A stretch of 12,665 nucleotides of DNA from Streptomyces agglomeratus (GCF_001746415.1 NZ_MEHJ01000005.1:1-12665), one strand, 5' to 3'; numbered from the stretch's first letter, positions 1 through 6,746 are shown. Notes: a model not told the origin generated them from the letters alone. A program made the numbers and translations.

Positions 1-155
1 TGGGTGTGGTCCGGGCTGTGGGCCTGGGCCTGCAGGTGCGTGTACAGCGCGCTGTACTGCTGGACGTCGGCCGGCCTTTCCAGGCAGAGGCCGCTGGTGA
101 ACCTCTCCAGGTACACCACTGCTCCCCTGACGGTGGGGTCGTTGTTCGCCGCCAT
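1..155 (-). CDS. DUF5753-like C-terminal protein, partial (runs off left edge)
   Basis: Reading the minus strand from ATG at 155 gives an open frame to the window edge. It contains a stretch like VVYLERFTSGLCLERPADV followed by QQYSALYTHLQAQAHSP, which resembles the last part of the DUF5753/Scr1 domain: a 'YLE' strand, an 'LE.P.DV..Y' helix start, then 'L.aqAlsP'. That domain normally follows an XRE helix-turn-helix in Streptomyces regulators. A good ribosome binding site (GGAGGT, about 9 bases before the ATG) supports this start, but the front of the domain and the HTH are not encoded upstream in any frame I could read. It may therefore be a 5'-truncated remnant or a small stand-alone protein. 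The family call rests on pattern recognition of about 50 residues, and the 3' end lies outside the window. Confidence 0.45.
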   Translation of the reverse strand, partial: MAANNDPTVRGAVVYLERFTSGLCLERPADVQQYSALYTHLQAQAHSPDHT

Positions 156-534
156 GGGCGGTCTACCTCCAGCTCCAAGCCACTGCGCGTGCCAGCAGGT
201 TGGCATGGAGCACCGGCAGTTGATCACGCGCCGTGCCGCCGGATTCGGCGGGGGCACGAATGGATTGTGACGATGTAATTTGCCGTTCGGTGGCGCCCAG
301 TGCAGAGCAGTGCTCTACAGGGCGGACCGGCGTGCTTCGCCTCTTCGCGCTGTTGCCGCCTGGACCTCGCCGCGGTCACCATGCCAGGCCTTCGCGCACC
401 AGTGGCCGCCGACGGCGGGCAGCCAGCCGCACACGGGTAACTACCTGCGATTACGTAGGTGATCTTGATCCAGTGGCTGATGGCCCGTTGACGTGTCCGA
501 GGGTACGTCAGCCGCGCAGCCGAGAGGCGGTGGG
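156..534. other. intergenic stretch, no supported gene
   Basis: All frames here are shadows or lack recognisable protein. The only structure seen is a weak hairpin at 489-510 (TGACGT / ACGTCA arms, 10-base loop), about 25 bases beyond the stop of the membrane-protein gene at 535. It could act as a modest transcription end for the minus-strand padR pair. Confidence 0.4.
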
Positions 535-1206
535 TCACGTGGCCGGCAGGCGCGCGCATTGGCGGCAGGCGCGGGCCGAGGCTGCCACCACGGCGTGCGA
601 CGCGGCTGCGAGTGCGCCGGCGAACGCGAGCAGTGGCCAGTTCGTGGCCAGGACGGAGGCGGTGGCGAGCGCGAGCGTCGCGACCGCCATGGCAACGCTG
701 GCGGTAGTACCGGTCCATGCGACCGCGAGGGGCAGCTGGTGCGGAATGGGCAGCCAGCGGGCGAGGGTGCCGGTGGTGGCCAGCGTCGCCGCGGCGAGTA
801 GTGCTGCGACGCTGGCAACACCGGCCAGATGAACGGCCAGTAGCTGAGCCGTGCGTGGCAGCTGCCAGGGCTGATCGTGGTCGGTGGTCCAGGCCAGGTA
901 CCAGCAGGCGACCAGGAAGGGGGCGGTGAGGGCGACGGCCCGGGCGGTGTGCCGGGCCTGGGTGATGGTCAGTTCCCGTTGGCAGCTCGGCACGAGTTCG
1001 TCGAGGGTCCCGAACTCTCCCACTGCTTGGTGGGCGGCGCGCTGGTAGGCCATTCCTTCGCGGGTGTGCGCCTCTACCGTGTCCGCGAGGCCGTCGTGTA
1101 TCTCCTCGATCATCCGGGCCTTGATTCGGGCCGGGCCGTGCAGGGCGGCTGTAAGGGCCGCGATGTAATCCTCGATGGGGTCGGCTTGCCGACTGGTGGC
1201 GCTCAT
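535..1206 (-). CDS. permease-prefix-type membrane protein coupled to PadR
   Basis: A 223-residue protein. The first ~75 residues are soluble (IEDYIAALTAALHGPARIKA..., then IHDGLADTVEAHTREG and AAHQAVGEFGTLDELV). This helical pattern matches the 'permease prefix domain 1'/HAAS-like module that commonly accompanies PadR regulators in actinomycetes. Four hydrophobic segments follow, roughly residues 90-110, 125-150, 160-182 and 188-210, so the protein should sit in the cell membrane. I chose ATG at 1206 because it overlaps the padR stop by 4 bases (ATGA). A longer open frame back to 1326 lies entirely inside padR and is not credible. Probable role: a membrane partner or effector whose expression tracks PadR; the substrate is unknown. 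The family is fairly sure, the function inferred. Confidence 0.8.
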   Translation of the reverse strand: MSATSRQADPIEDYIAALTAALHGPARIKARMIEEIHDGLADTVEAHTREGMAYQRAAHQAVGEFGTLDELVPSCQRELTITQARHTARAVALTAPFLVACWYLAWTTDHDQPWQLPRTAQLLAVHLAGVASVAALLAAATLATTGTLARWLPIPHQLPLAVAWTGTTASVAMAVATLALATASVLATNWPLLAFAGALAAASHAVVAASARACRQCARLPAT

Positions 1207-1544
1207 GTGGCAAACCCGGGCGGTGCGGCGGGGTTCAGGACCGAGCCGATCGCTGTGGTGAACTCGCTCCACGCGGTGCGCTCGCTGGCCAGGGTGTGCC
1301 GTCCGGCGTCGGTGAGTTCGTAGCATCGCCGTCGCCGTTCACCAGAAGATTGCCAGCTGCTGCTCAGCAGCCCGAGCCGCTCCAGCCGGTTCAAGGCCGG
1401 GTAGATCGTGCCCGTGCGCAGCTCAAGTGCGCCCCTGCTGCGGTGTTGGACCGCGGCGATGATCGCGTAGCCGTGCAGCGGGCCTGGTTCAAGCACGGCC
1501 AGCAACAGTCCGTCCAGGTGCCCTCGCACCGCGTCTGCCCTCAT
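1203..1544 (-). CDS. PadR family transcriptional regulator
   Basis: A 113-residue winged-helix regulator. The PadR N-terminal domain fills most of it: LLLAVLEPGPLHGYAII (residues ~13-29), the recognition region GTIYPALNRLERLGLL (~45-60), and the wing with RRRRCYELTDAGRHTL (~70-85). The C-terminal dimerisation helix is short, as in the compact PadR subfamily. It starts with ATG at 1544 and its TGA overlaps the ATG of the downstream membrane-protein gene by 4 bases, indicating an operon with translational coupling. The divergent region just upstream holds several palindromes that could be its own operator, so autoregulation plus control of the divergent membrane genes is the simplest reading. 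The ligand is unknown. Confidence 0.9.
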   Translation of the reverse strand: MRADAVRGHLDGLLLAVLEPGPLHGYAIIAAVQHRSRGALELRTGTIYPALNRLERLGLLSSSWQSSGERRRRCYELTDAGRHTLASERTAWSEFTTAIGSVLNPAAPPGFAT

Positions 1545-1630
1545 GAGTAGGCAGCCTACCCAAAATTGCTGTAGGCAGTGTATGTATTGGCAGCCAACAT
1601 ATTTAACGCTTCTGCTCGGAGGAATCCGCA
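1545..1630. promoter_or_regulatory. divergent promoter/operator region with three related GGCAG motifs
   Basis: This 86-base gap between padR (-) and the membrane-protein gene (+) is AT-rich compared with its surroundings. It holds a perfect palindrome GTAGGCAGCCTAC at 1547-1559 (6-base arms), a half-related GTAGGCAGTGTA at 1571-1582, and an imperfect palindrome at 1581-1601 with core TTGGCAGCCAA (1587-1597) flanked by TATGT and ACATA. PadR proteins usually bind ATGT...ACAT-like inverted repeats, so 1581-1601 is the best operator candidate. GGAGG at 1618-1622 is the ribosome binding site of the + strand gene. I could not assign -35/-10 boxes with confidence. Confidence 0.6.
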
Positions 1631-2104
1631 GTGACCAAGGTGCTGCTGTCCGTACATGTCCTCGCGGCGATTCTGGCGGTCGGATCGATCACGGTGGCCG
1701 CGTCCATGTTCCCCCGCTACGCGCTGCAGGCATCTGGCGGCCAGGATCCGGACGGGCGAGCCGCCGGGATCGCCGCACTCCTGCACCGGATCTGCCGCGG
1801 CTACGCTCTCGCCGGTCTCGCCGTGCCGGTCTTCGGGCTCGCCACCGGAGCCCTGCTCGGCGTCCTCACCGACGCCTGGCTGATCGCATCGCTCGCGTTG
1901 ACCGTGATCGCCGCGGCCATCCTCGCCATGGCCATCCTGCCCGGCCAGCAGCGCCTGCTCGCGTTGACCCAGGACTCAGCGCCCCAGGACGGGCAGCGTC
2001 CCGCGGCGACCCGGCTGACCATGCTCACCGGCATCTTCAACGTCCTCTGGGCGATCGTCGTCATCCTGATGATCGTCCGTCCTGGCTCGACCACGGGAGC
2101 GTGA
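1631..2104 (+). CDS. four-helix integral membrane protein (DUF2269-like)
   Basis: A 157-residue protein starting with GTG at 1631, eight bases after GGAGG. Four hydrophobic helices are visible: residues ~3-27 (VLLSVHVLAAILAVGSITVA), ~58-78 (GYALAGLAVPVFGLATGALL), ~85-108 and ~130-152 (LTMLTGIFNVLWAIVVILMI). His8 in the first helix and the overall layout resemble the DUF2269 type of small membrane proteins, but the match is by general pattern only. Its stop overlaps the GTG of the next gene (GTGA, 2101-2104), so the two are probably made together. It is divergent from padR and likely under its control. No enzymatic motif is seen. Confidence 0.75.
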   Translation: MTKVLLSVHVLAAILAVGSITVAASMFPRYALQASGGQDPDGRAAGIAALLHRICRGYALAGLAVPVFGLATGALLGVLTDAWLIASLALTVIAAAILAMAILPGQQRLLALTQDSAPQDGQRPAATRLTMLTGIFNVLWAIVVILMIVRPGSTTGA

Positions 2105-2397
2105 TCCCCGTGCACATGTTGCGGATCGCGGCCGGTGCCGAGACCGCCTCCTTCGCGGTTCTGCTGGGCAACCTGCTCACCACACACACGCAAGCGATCA
2201 CGACGCTCGTCGGCCCGCTGCACGGCACGGCCTACCTCGTCGTCATCGCGGCCACTTCGATGGCCCCGTCTGCCGCCTCGACGGGCGCCCGATGGCGCTC
2301 CGCCATCCCGGGAGTCGGCGGACTGCTTGCCCTACGGCGGATCAACATTCGTACCCAGGGAAGCCAACCTCTTACACGCAATGCCCAGGAAGGGTGA
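2101..2397 (+). CDS. DUF3817-like small membrane protein
   Basis: A 98-residue protein. I chose GTG at 2101 because it overlaps the preceding stop by 4 bases (GTGA). A longer open frame upstream duplicates the previous gene's DNA and is a shadow. The sequence LRIAAGAETASFAVLLGNLL followed by LVGPLHGTAYLVVIAATSM matches the DUF3817 pattern: a polar 'R.A...E..S' in helix 1, then 'GP.HG' at the start of helix 2. In that family these charged and His residues inside predicted helices are the hallmark. Members are small inner-membrane proteins of unknown function. A third weak helix and a polar tail follow. It ends 4 bases before the HD-protein start and probably belongs to the same transcript. Confidence 0.65.
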   Translation: MIPVHMLRIAAGAETASFAVLLGNLLTTHTQAITTLVGPLHGTAYLVVIAATSMAPSAASTGARWRSAIPGVGGLLALRRINIRTQGSQPLTRNAQEG

Positions 2398-2401
2398 CGT
2401 G

Positions 2402-3075
2402 ATGGACAACGCATACGCTGAACTGCTCTTTCCTCGTACCGGCGTAGCACTGAGCGCGATGCGCTTCGTGAAAGGCATCGAGGACCCAGCAATCTTCAAC
2501 CACAGCATGCGCAGCTATCTTTACGGGCGCTTCCTCGGAGAGCAGCAAGGCCTGCAACCCGGCCGCGACTATGACGACGAACTGCTGTTTCTGGGTTGCC
2601 TTCTGCACGACGCCGGACTCAGCCCCGAGGGCAACGGCGATCAGCCCTTCGATATTGACGGCGCCGACCTGGCCGCCCGCTTCCTCACCGACCAGGGGTG
2701 TCACCCGAGAGGGTCGAGGTCATATGGGATGCGATCGCCCTGCACCTGCACTACGAAATCGCCATACGCAAACGTCCCGAGATCGCGTTGGTGACGGCCG
2801 GCGCCGGATTCGACCTTGGCCCCGAGGGGCCCCACACCCTCCCGGCCGGCTACGCAGACCGCATCCATGCCTCGCTGCCCCGCCTCCACGCCGCGCCCGT
2901 GCTCTACGACACGATCGTCGGTCAAGCACTCGACAAACCGCACAAGGCCCCACCATTCAGCATGCCCGGCGAACTGGTTCGCCAGCAGACCCAGGAGGTC
3001 TGGCCTACCTGGAAACAACTGATGACTCAATCCCCCAGTTGGAATGACTACGACGGCTACCAACCGAAGGCGTGA
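2402..3075 (+). pseudogene. HD-domain hydrolase, cyanamide-hydratase-like, one-base frameshift
   Basis: Two frames together give one ~224-residue HD-domain protein. The first part (ATG 2402) carries FNHSMRSYLYG (His34) and ELLFLGCLLHDAGL (His69-Asp70, the HD motif). The second part, in the next frame from about 2698, continues with SPERVEVIWDAIALHLHYEI and KRPEIALVTAGAGFDLGPEG. This order is usual for HD-type cyanamide hydratase-like proteins, metal-dependent enzymes acting on small molecules. The frame changes at a run of four G (2695-2698); one more G would restore TDQGVSPERV. GTG at 2399 is an alternative start. It is a frameshifted gene as printed, possibly intact in reality. The true substrate is unknown. 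Confidence 0.75.
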
Positions 3076-3600
3076 GCACGGGTACCCGGACAGCCGCCGC
3101 ATGCCGAGGCCCTGGTCAGAGCTGAAGAGCGGGCTCGGGCGGGCGTGTCGCGCTGTCCGAGGTGAGAGATCGGGGGCGTTCCCTACTGTCGTCGGGCGGT
3201 AGACGCGCAGGTCGTTGTCCTGCTGCCGCATGACCGCGACAGAGACCCCGACGGCGTGTACTCCACCGGCGCCCGCCGAAGCGATCGACCCCCGCACCCT
3301 TACCCCCACCAGTAAGGGGCGCAAGACCGAACGCTCGGAGGGCGGCCCGCCCTCTTCCGCCATGCAAGAGCTCGGCATAACGCTGCCACTGTAAAGACCG
3401 GAGCCTTGTGCCGGGCAGTCCGCCAGCTCTCAGTACGGCTGACGTTGCTCAAGCCTCGTCCCATTGACGCTGTTGACCAGAGTGCGCCTGCCAGTACGGC
3501 GCATGCAGAGGCAGGTCAGTGAGCCGGGGTGGACTCTCTGGACCCCCTTACGCGCGCACGTGCGTTCAGGTCCTCGCGGGCCGCGACAGAGGCCGCGAAG
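3076..3600. other. long intergenic stretch with one doubtful small ORF
   Basis: No recognisable conserved protein is encoded on either strand apart from the 54-residue reading frame at 3230-3394, described separately. Open frames here on both strands are explained by high GC. The stretch ends at the strong hairpins at 3603-3647. Its lack of coding signal, next to a relaxase fragment, fits a decayed mobile-element flank. Confidence 0.4.
3230..3394 (+). CDS. possible 54-residue small protein, unrecognised
   Basis: ATG at 3230 to TAA at 3394 encodes a small, Thr/Pro-rich, hydrophilic peptide that ends in a hydrophobic MQELGITLPL. About 80% of codons end in G or C, as in real genes here, and an in-frame TAG upstream bounds it. 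A Gly-Gly pair (TERSEGGPPSSAM) sits before the last ~15 residues, which superficially recalls a leader/core border of a modified peptide, but there is no modifying enzyme nearby. No ribosome binding site is visible before the ATG. It could equally be chance or the tail of a lost gene. Confidence 0.22.
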   Translation: MTATETPTACTPPAPAEAIDPRTLTPTSKGRKTERSEGGPPSSAMQELGITLPL

Positions 3601-3602
3601 AG

Positions 3603-3647
3603 CCTGCGACGCGCAGGTCTGGCCGCGACGGCATCGCGGCCAGACCT
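3603..3647. terminator. overlapping strong hairpins (14-bp stem plus 6-bp stem)
   Basis: Bases 3615-3628 pair perfectly with 3634-3647 (14-bp stem starting AGGTCTGGCCGCGA, 5-base loop CGGCA). A second perfect hairpin, CCTGCG-ACG-CGCAGG at 3603-3617, shares three bases with its left arm, so both cannot be fully formed at once. There is only a short T stretch after it. It may be a strong, possibly bidirectional, terminator between the HD-gene side and the relaxase remnant; an attenuator or mobile-element site is also possible. Confidence 0.55.
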
Positions 3648-3734
3648 TGATCTCTGTGCCCGGAGAGGGCCCCACCCCGGCCCCCGGGCTGCCGGCGAAG
3701 GGCCGGGCCAGCGTCCCGGGCGCGGCGGGCCACC

Positions 3735-3897
3735 GTCCTCGGTCGGCCGGTGGCCTCCGTCACCCGCTGCTCGCCGTCGACTTCGTCTTCCGGCCGCAGG
3801 CGAGCCTGGTGGTGGTATGGGCCCTGGGGGACGACAAGACGCGGCGGATCATCGAGCGTGCGCACGAGCGGGCCATCGCCGCGACGATCGCTACTTG
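3735..3897 (+). pseudogene. MobF/TrwC-type relaxase fragment, truncated at both ends
   Basis: Around 55 residues of a conjugative relaxase survive: VLGRPVASVTR in one frame (3735-3767), then HPLLAVDFVFRPQASLVVV and WALGDDKTRRIIERAHERAI in the next (to about 3895). In TrwC/TraA-type relaxases the segment 'DF.F.P..S....WALGD......AHe.A' lies inside the N-terminal relaxase domain, after the catalytic tyrosines. Those tyrosines, the metal-binding histidines and the helicase part are absent. The frame slips by one base near 3765. Fragments of an 'F/GEGPHP' segment may extend homology left to about 3660 in mixed frames. The right end stops abruptly at the AGTTGGCCA motif (3899), suggesting loss or replacement of the rest. 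It is a non-functional relic showing that a conjugative element was once here. Confidence 0.65.
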
Positions 3898-3898
3898 T

Positions 3899-3927
3899 AG
3901 TTGGCCATTGTGCGCTTCAGTTGGCCA
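3899..3927 (+). repeat. tandem AGTTGGCCA motif at relaxase truncation point
   Basis: AGTTGGCCA occurs at 3899-3907 and again at 3919-3927, 20 bases apart, exactly where relaxase homology stops. Two spaced copies of a short motif are typical of the ends of IS21-like insertion sequences; this may be a leftover end. No transposase is present nearby, so the assignment is an inference. Confidence 0.35.
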
Positions 3928-3981
3928 CCTGATACTCAGGCGGCGCGCGGCCGTACCCCAGCCCAGGGGCCACCGACGTCG

Positions 3982-4520
3982 CTAGTTCAGCTGTCGATCG
4001 GCGAGCCATCGGGACTGTGCCACGTCGTCGCTTCCCACGGTCAGGCCAGCTCTGGCGGCGGTGTAAAAACGGTCCCGACCGTCGTCGGCCCGACGCACGG
4101 CAGCCACCCAGTCGAAGTCAGGTTCGGCGAGATCCCGTGCCGCCCGTTCCAGCTGCAGGACCGCCCACCGCCATTCGCGCGCGGCAGCCACCGTGTCAGC
4201 ATCACCCAGCAAGAGCACCCCCTCCACGCTTTGGTCCGCTGGGCATCCGCTTCGGCCAGCAGCTCAAGTCCGGTGGTCCGATCGATCGGATGCGCCCGTG
4301 ACGAGGGCCGGGACGGCGCCGTTATGCGGTGCGCAAGTAAGTGGACCTCTTTGAGTGCGCGAGCGTACTCGGAGTAGGCATCCAATCGTCGCTCGTCCCA
4401 CCGTACTGAAAGGGCTCGCGTCCACTGCGCTCTGTCATTGAGGCGGGTTGTGAGGAGCGTTCCGAAGGCGCCGACGATGACACCGATGAGTGCTGGCAGT
4501 TGACTGAGGAAGGTAGTCAC
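3982..4520 (-). pseudogene. membrane-anchored hypothetical protein, one-base frameshift
   Basis: Two overlapping frames give one ~179-residue protein. From GTG 4520 the first part has a single N-terminal transmembrane helix (LPALIGVIVGAFGTLLTT, residues ~8-25) and a charged helical region (SVRWDERRLDAYSEYARALK, ending ...LLAEADAQRTKAW). The second frame continues from about 4225 as EGVLLLGDADTVAAAREWRW and ends RWLADRQLN. An in-frame stop just upstream rules out a longer 5' end. This layout (one helix, then a long cytosolic helical bundle) matches a conserved hypothetical family of Streptomyces that I recognise but cannot name. The frame changes at 4222-4227, in CCCCTCC; one extra G on the coding strand restores KAWEGVLLLG. 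Function unknown. Confidence 0.65.
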
Positions 4521-4677
4521 TTCCGGAGCTTGCCCCCGTCATCGCAGAGCCGCACCGGTTGAGCGCGATTGCAGCGATGGGGCGGGTAAACGCTCACGTG
4601 CGCGGCCACCTGGCGAGCCCAGAGCGGCCAACTAGCGTGCCCGACCACACCGCCACTCTCGCGCCTGCGTGGTGAGC

Positions 4678-4714
4678 GTGACTCCAAAATCGAACGCATG
4701 GTCTAATTTGAGTC
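4678..4714 (+). promoter_or_regulatory. candidate sigma-70-type promoter for a leaderless transcript
   Basis: GTGACT at 4678-4683 (like a -35 box) and TCTAAT at 4702-4707 (like a -10 box) are 18 bases apart. The -10 ends seven bases before the ATG at 4715, so transcription would start at or next to the start codon. No ribosome binding site is visible, which fits leaderless translation, common in actinomycetes. Confidence 0.45.
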
Positions 4715-4956
4715 ATGGCGCATTCCACGCTCCCCGACGACCTGGCGCAGGCGCAGTACGACTGGGGCCGTACGTACACCGCGCTTGCCGCTGCCCACCC
4801 ACGCGGCACCACGGCGCTGCGGCGTCGCTTGCTGCACCTCTCCAACCGGCTCTTCTGGCATCCCTTCTGGTCCACCCCGGCCGGACATCGACCGCCGCCC
4901 GGGCCGCCCTGTCCCAGCCGGTACGCGCCCACAAACGAGGGAGGGATGCGCCGTGA
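4715..4956 (+). CDS. short conserved hypothetical protein (probable frameshift near 4880)
   Basis: ATG 4715 opens MAHSTLPDDLAQAQYDWGRT and continues TTALRRRLLHLSNRLFWHPFW, a basic helical protein. In the printed frame the reading runs on into the next gene. Moving one frame near 4873-4884 gives TSTAARAALSQPVRAHKRG and a TGA at 4954-4956, overlapping the ATG of the LexA-like gene (TGATG). That end is more natural: about 80 residues, alanine/arginine-rich, helical tail. I resemble it to small Streptomyces proteins of the 'LP.DL..AQ..W' type but cannot assign a function. It shares a transcript with the two genes downstream. Confidence 0.55.
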
Positions 4957-5164
4957 TGGGTCACCTGACCGTGAGGCAGGAGCAAGTTCTGGCCTGTATC
5001 CGGGAGTGGATCTACGAGCACGGGAGGGGCCGACGGTTCGCGAGATCGGTCACCGGGTCGGCCTGTCCAGCACCTCGTCCGTGCAGTACCAGCTCAAGCG
5101 GCTTGAGCAGCAGGGCGTGATCTCGCGCAGTGGCAGCCGCTGGCGCTCCTACCGATTGACCTGA
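4956..5164 (+). pseudogene. LexA-type DNA-binding protein without peptidase domain, one-base frameshift
   Basis: ATG 4956 begins MGHLTVRQEQVLACIREWIYEHG. The next frame continues EGPTVREIGHRVGLSSTSS and VQYQLKRLEQQGVISRSG, ending SYRLT at 5164. Together (about 69 residues) this is the complete LexA N-terminal winged-helix domain: the 'LT.RQ..VL..I..w' helix, 'G..PTVREIG..VGLSS.SSV..Ql..Le..G' recognition region, and wing. The C-terminal autoproteolysis domain (Ser/Lys dyad) is missing by design, not by truncation, since the next gene starts 15 bases later; such short LexA-like proteins are known in Streptomyces. The frame shift lies at 5022-5029 (GGGAGGGG); one more G restores EHGEGPTV. It could not respond to RecA as true LexA does. 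Its targets are unknown. Confidence 0.75.
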
Positions 5165-5179
5165 AGGCGGGGCACCGCC

Positions 5180-5524
5180 ATGTCCGCACCGTTTGATCTC
5201 CCACCGGACCTGTCGCGCCTGCGCGTGCTGGAGACCTTCCTGCTCGCGATCCTGGCCCGGGTGCGGGAGCGGATCCGGCACCTGGAGCAGCAGGCTGTCA
5301 TCCACGAGAAGATCGAGCGGCAGAAGCCGCCGCCGGAGTGGACGGTGCAGATCAGCATCAACGGGCACACGCCCGTCGCCGTGCACGTCGGCGCGTGTTC
5401 CATGGGCGGAAGCGAGGTCCGCAGCAAGGCGATCAGCCGGCAGGACGCGATCCAGGCCCTGCACGACGGGGTCAGCGCCTGCACCCTGTGCCGCCCGGAC
5501 ACGGAACTGGGCATCCTCGAGTAA
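5180..5524 (+). CDS. DUF6233 family protein
   Basis: A 114-residue protein starting with ATG at 5180 after an AAGGCGGGG stretch. Residues 5-45 form an N-terminal helix region (LPPDLSRLRVLETFLLAILARV, then IRHLEQQAVIHEKIE). A PPPEW motif follows, then a strand region with PVAVHVGACSMGGSEVRSKA, and it closes with SRQDAIQALHDGVSACTLCR and PDTELGILE. The 'VHVG.C', 'A...L..GV.AC..CRPDTELGIL' pattern is the signature of DUF6233, small Streptomyces proteins of unknown function often found in variable regions. Two cysteines in ACTLCR plus the earlier GACS might bind metal. It ends 11 bases before the convergent end of ku, and is intact. Confidence 0.8.
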   Translation: MSAPFDLPPDLSRLRVLETFLLAILARVRERIRHLEQQAVIHEKIERQKPPPEWTVQISINGHTPVAVHVGACSMGGSEVRSKAISRQDAIQALHDGVSACTLCRPDTELGILE

Positions 5525-5535
5525 GACGGGCTGAC

Positions 5536-6469
5536 CTAGGCGCTGGACTTACGCCCCGTCGTCTTCTTTGCCGCCGACTTCTTGCCCGGGGCCTTGGCCG
5601 CTTCTTGGCGGGCGCGTTCGCGGCTTTGCGTTCTACGTGCCCGGCCATGTCATGGACGCTCGCATCATCGCCGCCCGCGCCGCCCGCGCGGCCTGGACCT
5701 CGCCGCGGGCCTGGCGTGCGACTCACGGATTCGAGCAGTGCGGACATGAGGTCGACGACGGGCCGCGGCCGGCTCGGGCTGAGCCCCTTCGGGCTTCGCA
5801 CCCTCGGCCTTGGCGCGGATCAGATCTTCCAGGGCTGCGCGGTAATGATCACGGAAACCACTGAGGTCCTCAACGGCCATGGCCTCCATGAGGTCGACGG
5901 CCGCCTCGATCTCCTCGTCGGCCACGGGCACAGGCTTGGGGAGCAAGGACTCAGGGGAGCGGATCTCGTCCGGCCACTTCAGGCTGTGCAGGACGATCGC
6001 GTCCTCCTTGATCCGCAGCAGCCCGAGGCGCTCCCGGTTGTGCCACGCGTACTTGGCGACGGCGACCTTGCTGGAGCGCTCCAGGGCCTGGCGGAGCACG
6101 TAGGGCTTCGCTGCGACGGCGCCGTCGGCTGCCAGATAGTAGGAGTCGCCGATGCGTACAGGGTCGATGGACTCGGCCGGCACGAAGCGACGATCTCGAT
6201 GGCCTTCGCGGTGGGCAGCGGCATGCGTCGAGCTCGGCGTCCGTGACCTCGATGATCGTGTCGCGGGAGATCTCGTAGCCGCGCCCGATCTCGCCCTGGT
6301 GCACGACTTGCCCGTCCAGCTCGCAGACCTTCTGGTACCGGATCCGACCGCCATCGGCCTCATGGAACTGACGGAAGGCGATGCTGTGGTTCTCGGTGGC
6401 GCTCAGGACGCGACAAGGGATGGTCACTAGGCCGAACGAGATGGCTCCACTCCAGATGGGGCGTGGCAT
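5536..6469 (-). pseudogene. ku: Ku protein (non-homologous end joining), several one-base frameshifts
   Basis: ATG 6469, six bases after GGAGG, begins MPRPIWSGAISFGLVTIPCR, the canonical bacterial Ku start. It continues with IGRGYEISRDTIIEVTDAEL, then (next frame, from ~6222) PLPTAKAIEIV, then (next frame, from ~6187) FVPAESIDPVRIGDSYYLAA, then HNRERLGLLRIKEDAIVLHS and PDEIRSPESLLPKP. The C-terminal end appears in changing frames (VVDLMSALLESV near 5750; DDASVHDMAGH; AKAPGKKSAAKKTTGRKSSA) to TAG at 5536. The Lys-rich tail is usual for Streptomyces Ku. At least four frame changes occur, most explained by one missing base, yet the conserved residues remain. Ku forms a homodimeric ring on broken DNA ends and recruits LigD; no ligD lies in this window. 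Either a dead extra copy or a gene damaged by sequence errors. Confidence 0.9.
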
Positions 6470-6746
6470 GGCGGGCCTCCAGCGGTGGGGATCGCCTAAA
6501 ACGGACACCGCAGTGGGCGTGGGGGCGGGCCCGGACACTCCGCCGGGTGAAACGTCGGGATGGTCGCTCTCACCGGGCGAGGCGACGACGAGCGGGTCTC
6601 CGCAGAGGCCCACTACCCCGATCCGGTTTGCGCGAGGGCGAAGGTGCGCGAGTCGTCGTCGATCACCCCCGGTGTCGTCCTGTCGTTAGCTCCGGCCGGG
6701 TGGAGGATGGGTCTTGATGATCACCGCTGACCCTCGGGAGGGGACC

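Noticed and set aside
224..1213. 329-residue minus-strand frame across the permease-prefix gene
   Set aside because: Arg/Pro/His-rich, out of frame with the recognisable membrane protein; a GC shadow.
3898..4634. possible inverted repeat TAGTTGGCC (3898-3906) and GGCCAACTA (4626-4634) around the 3982-4520 gene
   Set aside because: Only nine bases match and nothing beyond them is similar; no target duplication was seen, so a mobile unit with these ends is not supported.
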